From a virus: a stretch of DNA of 64,000 nucleotides. The position numbers and the translations under genes were made by a program. Positions 62,512 through 64,000 of the stretch are shown piece after piece (the stretch's first letter is position 1; the number at the start of each line of letters is the position of its first letter). The DNA is taken from IMG/VR virus record IMGVR_UViG_3300018418_000008, positions 1-64,000 of that record. One strand, written 5' to 3'. The notes under the pieces were generated by a model. The model did not search any database. It was given only the letters and a program-made list of their open reading frames with translations, and was not told the DNA's origin.

Positions 62512-63029
62512 TGGCCATTAATCTCAGTCAATGGAAATCTAGATTGCAAGACACCTTGCCTTCACATTCCTTTACTGTAAATATTGCACCGCCAATCGGT
62601 GGCACAGAAGAATTGCAATTGAGAACAGAAGGCGTAAATCTGCCAGGTGTTGCATTTATGTCGGTAGATAATTTTTCTCCATATGGCAATGGTAAAATCT
62701 ATAATATTCCATATAAGTATATGCCACAAGAAGTTTCGATGAATCATTTCTTGGATGAGAAAGCAGATTTATATGCAATCTATAGAGCATGGGCAAATGA
62801 AATTGTTGATTTAGATGGAGCTCAAAAATTTGGTGCAAAATATTTAGCTAAATATGCTATTGATATGAATGTGTTCGTATATAATAGAAAGGGTGATTTA
62901 GCAAAAACGATTAAATTCATTGAAGCATTTCCTACAGTTGTTGAACCTATAGCATTAAATTGGGGTCAAACAGATGATATTGCTAAACTGAATGTTAGTT
63001 ATAGATTTACGAGATTTGAAATTAGTTAA
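62511..63029 (+). CDS. Tail-tube-fold protein, gp54/gp19-like, 172 aa
   Basis: The 172 residues have the length and strand order of the gp19 fold: MAINLSQWKSRLQDTLPSHS, then LPGVAFMSVDNFSPYGNGKI, and a C-terminus KFIEAFPTVVEPIALNWGQT, DDIAKLNVSYRFTRFEIS with the usual final strand. It is distinct from the main tube protein at 9015. In T4 the hub cap gp54 also has this fold, so this may be a tube initiator beside the hub. AGGG precedes the ATG. Confidence 0.75.
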   Translation: MAINLSQWKSRLQDTLPSHSFTVNIAPPIGGTEELQLRTEGVNLPGVAFMSVDNFSPYGNGKIYNIPYKYMPQEVSMNHFLDEKADLYAIYRAWANEIVDLDGAQKFGAKYLAKYAIDMNVFVYNRKGDLAKTIKFIEAFPTVVEPIALNWGQTDDIAKLNVSYRFTRFEIS

Positions 63030-63042
63030 TTGGAGTTAGATT

Positions 63043-63753
63043 ATGGGTTTACCATTAATACAGTCGCCGACTTTTGCAATCGTACAACCGTCGACACAAA
63101 AAGAAATACTTATCAGACCTTTTTTGGTTAAAGAAGAAAAGATTCTACTTATCTCAAAAGAGTCAAAGGAAGATAAGGATATCTATGCAGCAGTAAAACA
63201 AGTAGTACAAAACTGTGTACTTAGTGAAGAGTTTAATGTTGAAAATATTCCTGTATATGATTTAGAATATTTGTTTATTAAACTTCGGGCGTATTCGGTA
63301 AGTAATATCGTAAAATTTTCTGTAGAAGATAGTGATGACGGTATCGTGTATGATTTAGAAACAAATTTGGATGATGTTGAGGTTATTTTTCCTGAAGGTC
63401 ATACAAATAAAATCATGATTACTGATACAATCGGTGTAACTTTAAAATCACCTACACCATCACTATCTGAAAAACTAAAAGATTTAAAAAACTTTACTGA
63501 TATTTTGTATGAAACTATTTTACACTGCATCGATTTAGTATTTGATAATGATGAAATTTATGAATGGCACAATTATCCAGATGATGAAAAAGCAATGTTT
63601 CTTGATACATTGCCCGTCGAATCATATCAAAAGATAAGTGCTTTTTTTGAGACTTCACCTAAAATTGAACATGTTGTTACGTACGAAAATAGTCAAGGAA
63701 AAGAGAAAAGAGTTGTGTTTAGGAGTATCACTGATTTTTTTACGCTGGGCTGA
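63043..63753 (+). CDS. 26: Baseplate hub assembly protein gp26, 236 aa
   Basis: MGLPLIQSPTFAIVQPSTQK, EILIRPFLVKEEKILLISKE and LEYLFIKLRAYSVSNIVKFS are the conserved T4 gp26 family pattern (T4 208 aa). In T4 it helps assemble the hub with gp51. GGAG lies seven bases before the ATG. The last codons before TGA are GAT TTT TTT ACG CTG GGC, including a T_TTT_TTT slippery run (63735-63741), so part of the ribosomes probably shift to -1 and continue into the gp51 frame. Confidence 0.92.
   Translation: MGLPLIQSPTFAIVQPSTQKEILIRPFLVKEEKILLISKESKEDKDIYAAVKQVVQNCVLSEEFNVENIPVYDLEYLFIKLRAYSVSNIVKFSVEDSDDGIVYDLETNLDDVEVIFPEGHTNKIMITDTIGVTLKSPTPSLSEKLKDLKNFTDILYETILHCIDLVFDNDEIYEWHNYPDDEKAMFLDTLPVESYQKISAFFETSPKIEHVVTYENSQGKEKRVVFRSITDFFTLG
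63735..63741 (+). promoter_or_regulatory. -1 frameshift slippery site T_TTT_TTT
   Basis: In the gp26 frame the heptamer is read T TTT TTT. A shift of -1 makes the next codon TAC at 63741, in frame with gp51. The -1 frame has a TGA at 63732-63734 just before the run, so translation cannot enter it earlier. Confidence 0.75.
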
Positions 63754-63932
63754 GTTACATAGACCTCTACACATATTATAAGCTAAGCTTTGATATAACT
63801 CAGTACCACAAGTTTTCCTTGACAGAAGTAGAGAGTATGATACCTTTCGAAAGGGAGTTGTATTTAGAAATGCTTGTGGCAAAAGTAAAAAAACAAAAAG
63901 AAAAAAATCAAACTAGCGTGGCGGATCTATAA
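63741..63932 (+). CDS. 51: gp51-like protein made by -1 frameshift from gp26
   Basis: The -1 frame after the slippery run encodes 63 residues: YAGLSYIDLYTYYKLSFDIT, QYHKFSLTEVESMIPFEREL, then a Lys-rich tail ending TSVADL. The FSLTEVESMIPFEREL core is characteristic of the short gp51 proteins of marine T4-like phages. There is no ATG, GTG or TTG before residue 24 of this region. The first ATG (63837) would lose half the conserved core. The fusion with gp26 would be 296 residues. Its TAA overlaps the next ATG as TAATG. In T4 gp51 is a separate hub-assembly chaperone. Confidence 0.75.
   Translation, partial: YAGLSYIDLYTYYKLSFDITQYHKFSLTEVESMIPFERELYLEMLVAKVKKQKEKNQTSVADL
63750..63803 (+). promoter_or_regulatory. 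Stem-loop downstream of the slippery site
   Basis: CTGAGTTA (63750-63757) pairs perfectly with TAACTCAG (63796-63803), with a further G-T pair outside. The loop is 38 bases. The spacer from the slippery run to the stem is 7-8 bases, within the range for -1 frameshift stimulators. Confidence 0.6.
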
Positions 63933-64000
63933 TGGCAGTCGGAGGAATTTTAAGCGTTGGATCAAAAGTTGCTAGCTGGACAGGCAAAGCCGCTAAATGG
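63932..64000 (+). CDS. Start of next tail gene, probably tape measure or hub (partial)
   Basis: Only 23 codons are present: MAVGGILSVGSKVASWTGKA, then AKW. The small-residue helical N-terminus and the position directly after the gp26/gp51 frameshift unit suggest a tape-measure-type (gp29-like) protein, but the fragment is too short to say. The ATG overlaps the gp51 stop as TAATG. Confidence 0.6.
   Translation, partial: MAVGGILSVGSKVASWTGKAAKW

Noticed and set aside
63655-63882. 75-residue minus-strand frame over the gp26/gp51 junction
   Set aside because: It lies opposite gp26 and the frameshift region, without a ribosome site; the plus-strand reading is far better supported.
1-64000. tRNA genes, insertion sequences or homing endonucleases
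   Set aside because: All gaps are short and filled by promoters or hairpins; no cloverleaf, transposase, GIY-YIG or HNH pattern was noticed. A tRNAscan run would settle the tRNA point.

Overview
This AT-rich window is part of the late (virion morphogenesis) region of a T4-like contractile-tailed phage. The neck, terminase, sheath, tube and portal genes lie in the T4 order 13-14-15-16-17-18-19-20, and the baseplate genes (48, 53, a 27-like hub, 5, PAAR, 25, 6, 7, 8) form a second block. The gp5 spike has no lysozyme domain, very long fibre genes are present, and 2OG-Fe(II) oxygenase genes sit among the fibre genes. This combination is typical of marine T4-like phages such as cyanophage and pelagiphage relatives. 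No host-specific metabolic gene, tRNA, integrase or transposase is visible, so the host cannot be named.

Layout. Almost everything from 1 to 61439 is read on the minus strand, so transcription order runs from high to low coordinates. 61439-48349 is the baseplate (48, 53, hub, 5, PAAR, 25, a 47-residue gene, 6, 7, 8). 48345-39623 holds two large gp10-position proteins, the first ending in a proline-rich stalk and a Hint (intein-like) domain, and a small coiled-coil protein. 39618-30388 holds tail-fibre and appendage genes, including a 1754-residue fibre and a 782-residue Tyr-Pro repeat protein. 30372-26876 is a five-gene cassette with two 2OG-Fe(II) oxygenases, two cupin-like paralogues and a further cupin-like protein. 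26841-21279 holds more small fibre and appendage proteins, two with LamG-like folds, plus an unlisted 36-residue Cys-rich gene. 21177-16861 is a giant protein of about 61 short repeats in the place where T4 has its whisker gene. 16826-7228 is 13-20. 7235-1 holds a collagen-like protein, a stand-alone degenerate Hint protein and appendage-type proteins. The right end (61463-64000) is on the plus strand: gp4, a gp2-like protein, a second tail-tube-fold protein, gp26, gp51 and the start of a probable tape-measure or hub gene.

The strongest unusual signal is at 63735-63803. The gp51 frame has no usable start codon. It opens directly from a T_TTT_TTT slippery run at the end of gp26, followed after 7-8 nt by a perfect 8-bp stem. 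This implies a -1 programmed frameshift giving a gp26-gp51 fusion just before the tape-measure gene, which is the G/GT tail-chaperone arrangement of lambda-like phages, here in a T4-like baseplate.

Other points of interest are the Hint domains on virion proteins, the prolyl-hydroxylase-type oxygenases next to Tyr-Pro repeats, a terminator that carries a late promoter in its hairpin, and divergent late promoters that overlap and leave gp4 leaderless. Late promoters of the T4 type (TATAAATA) recur in the gene gaps, and many genes are joined by TAATG or ATGA stop-start overlaps, so most of the window probably behaves as a few long late operons.
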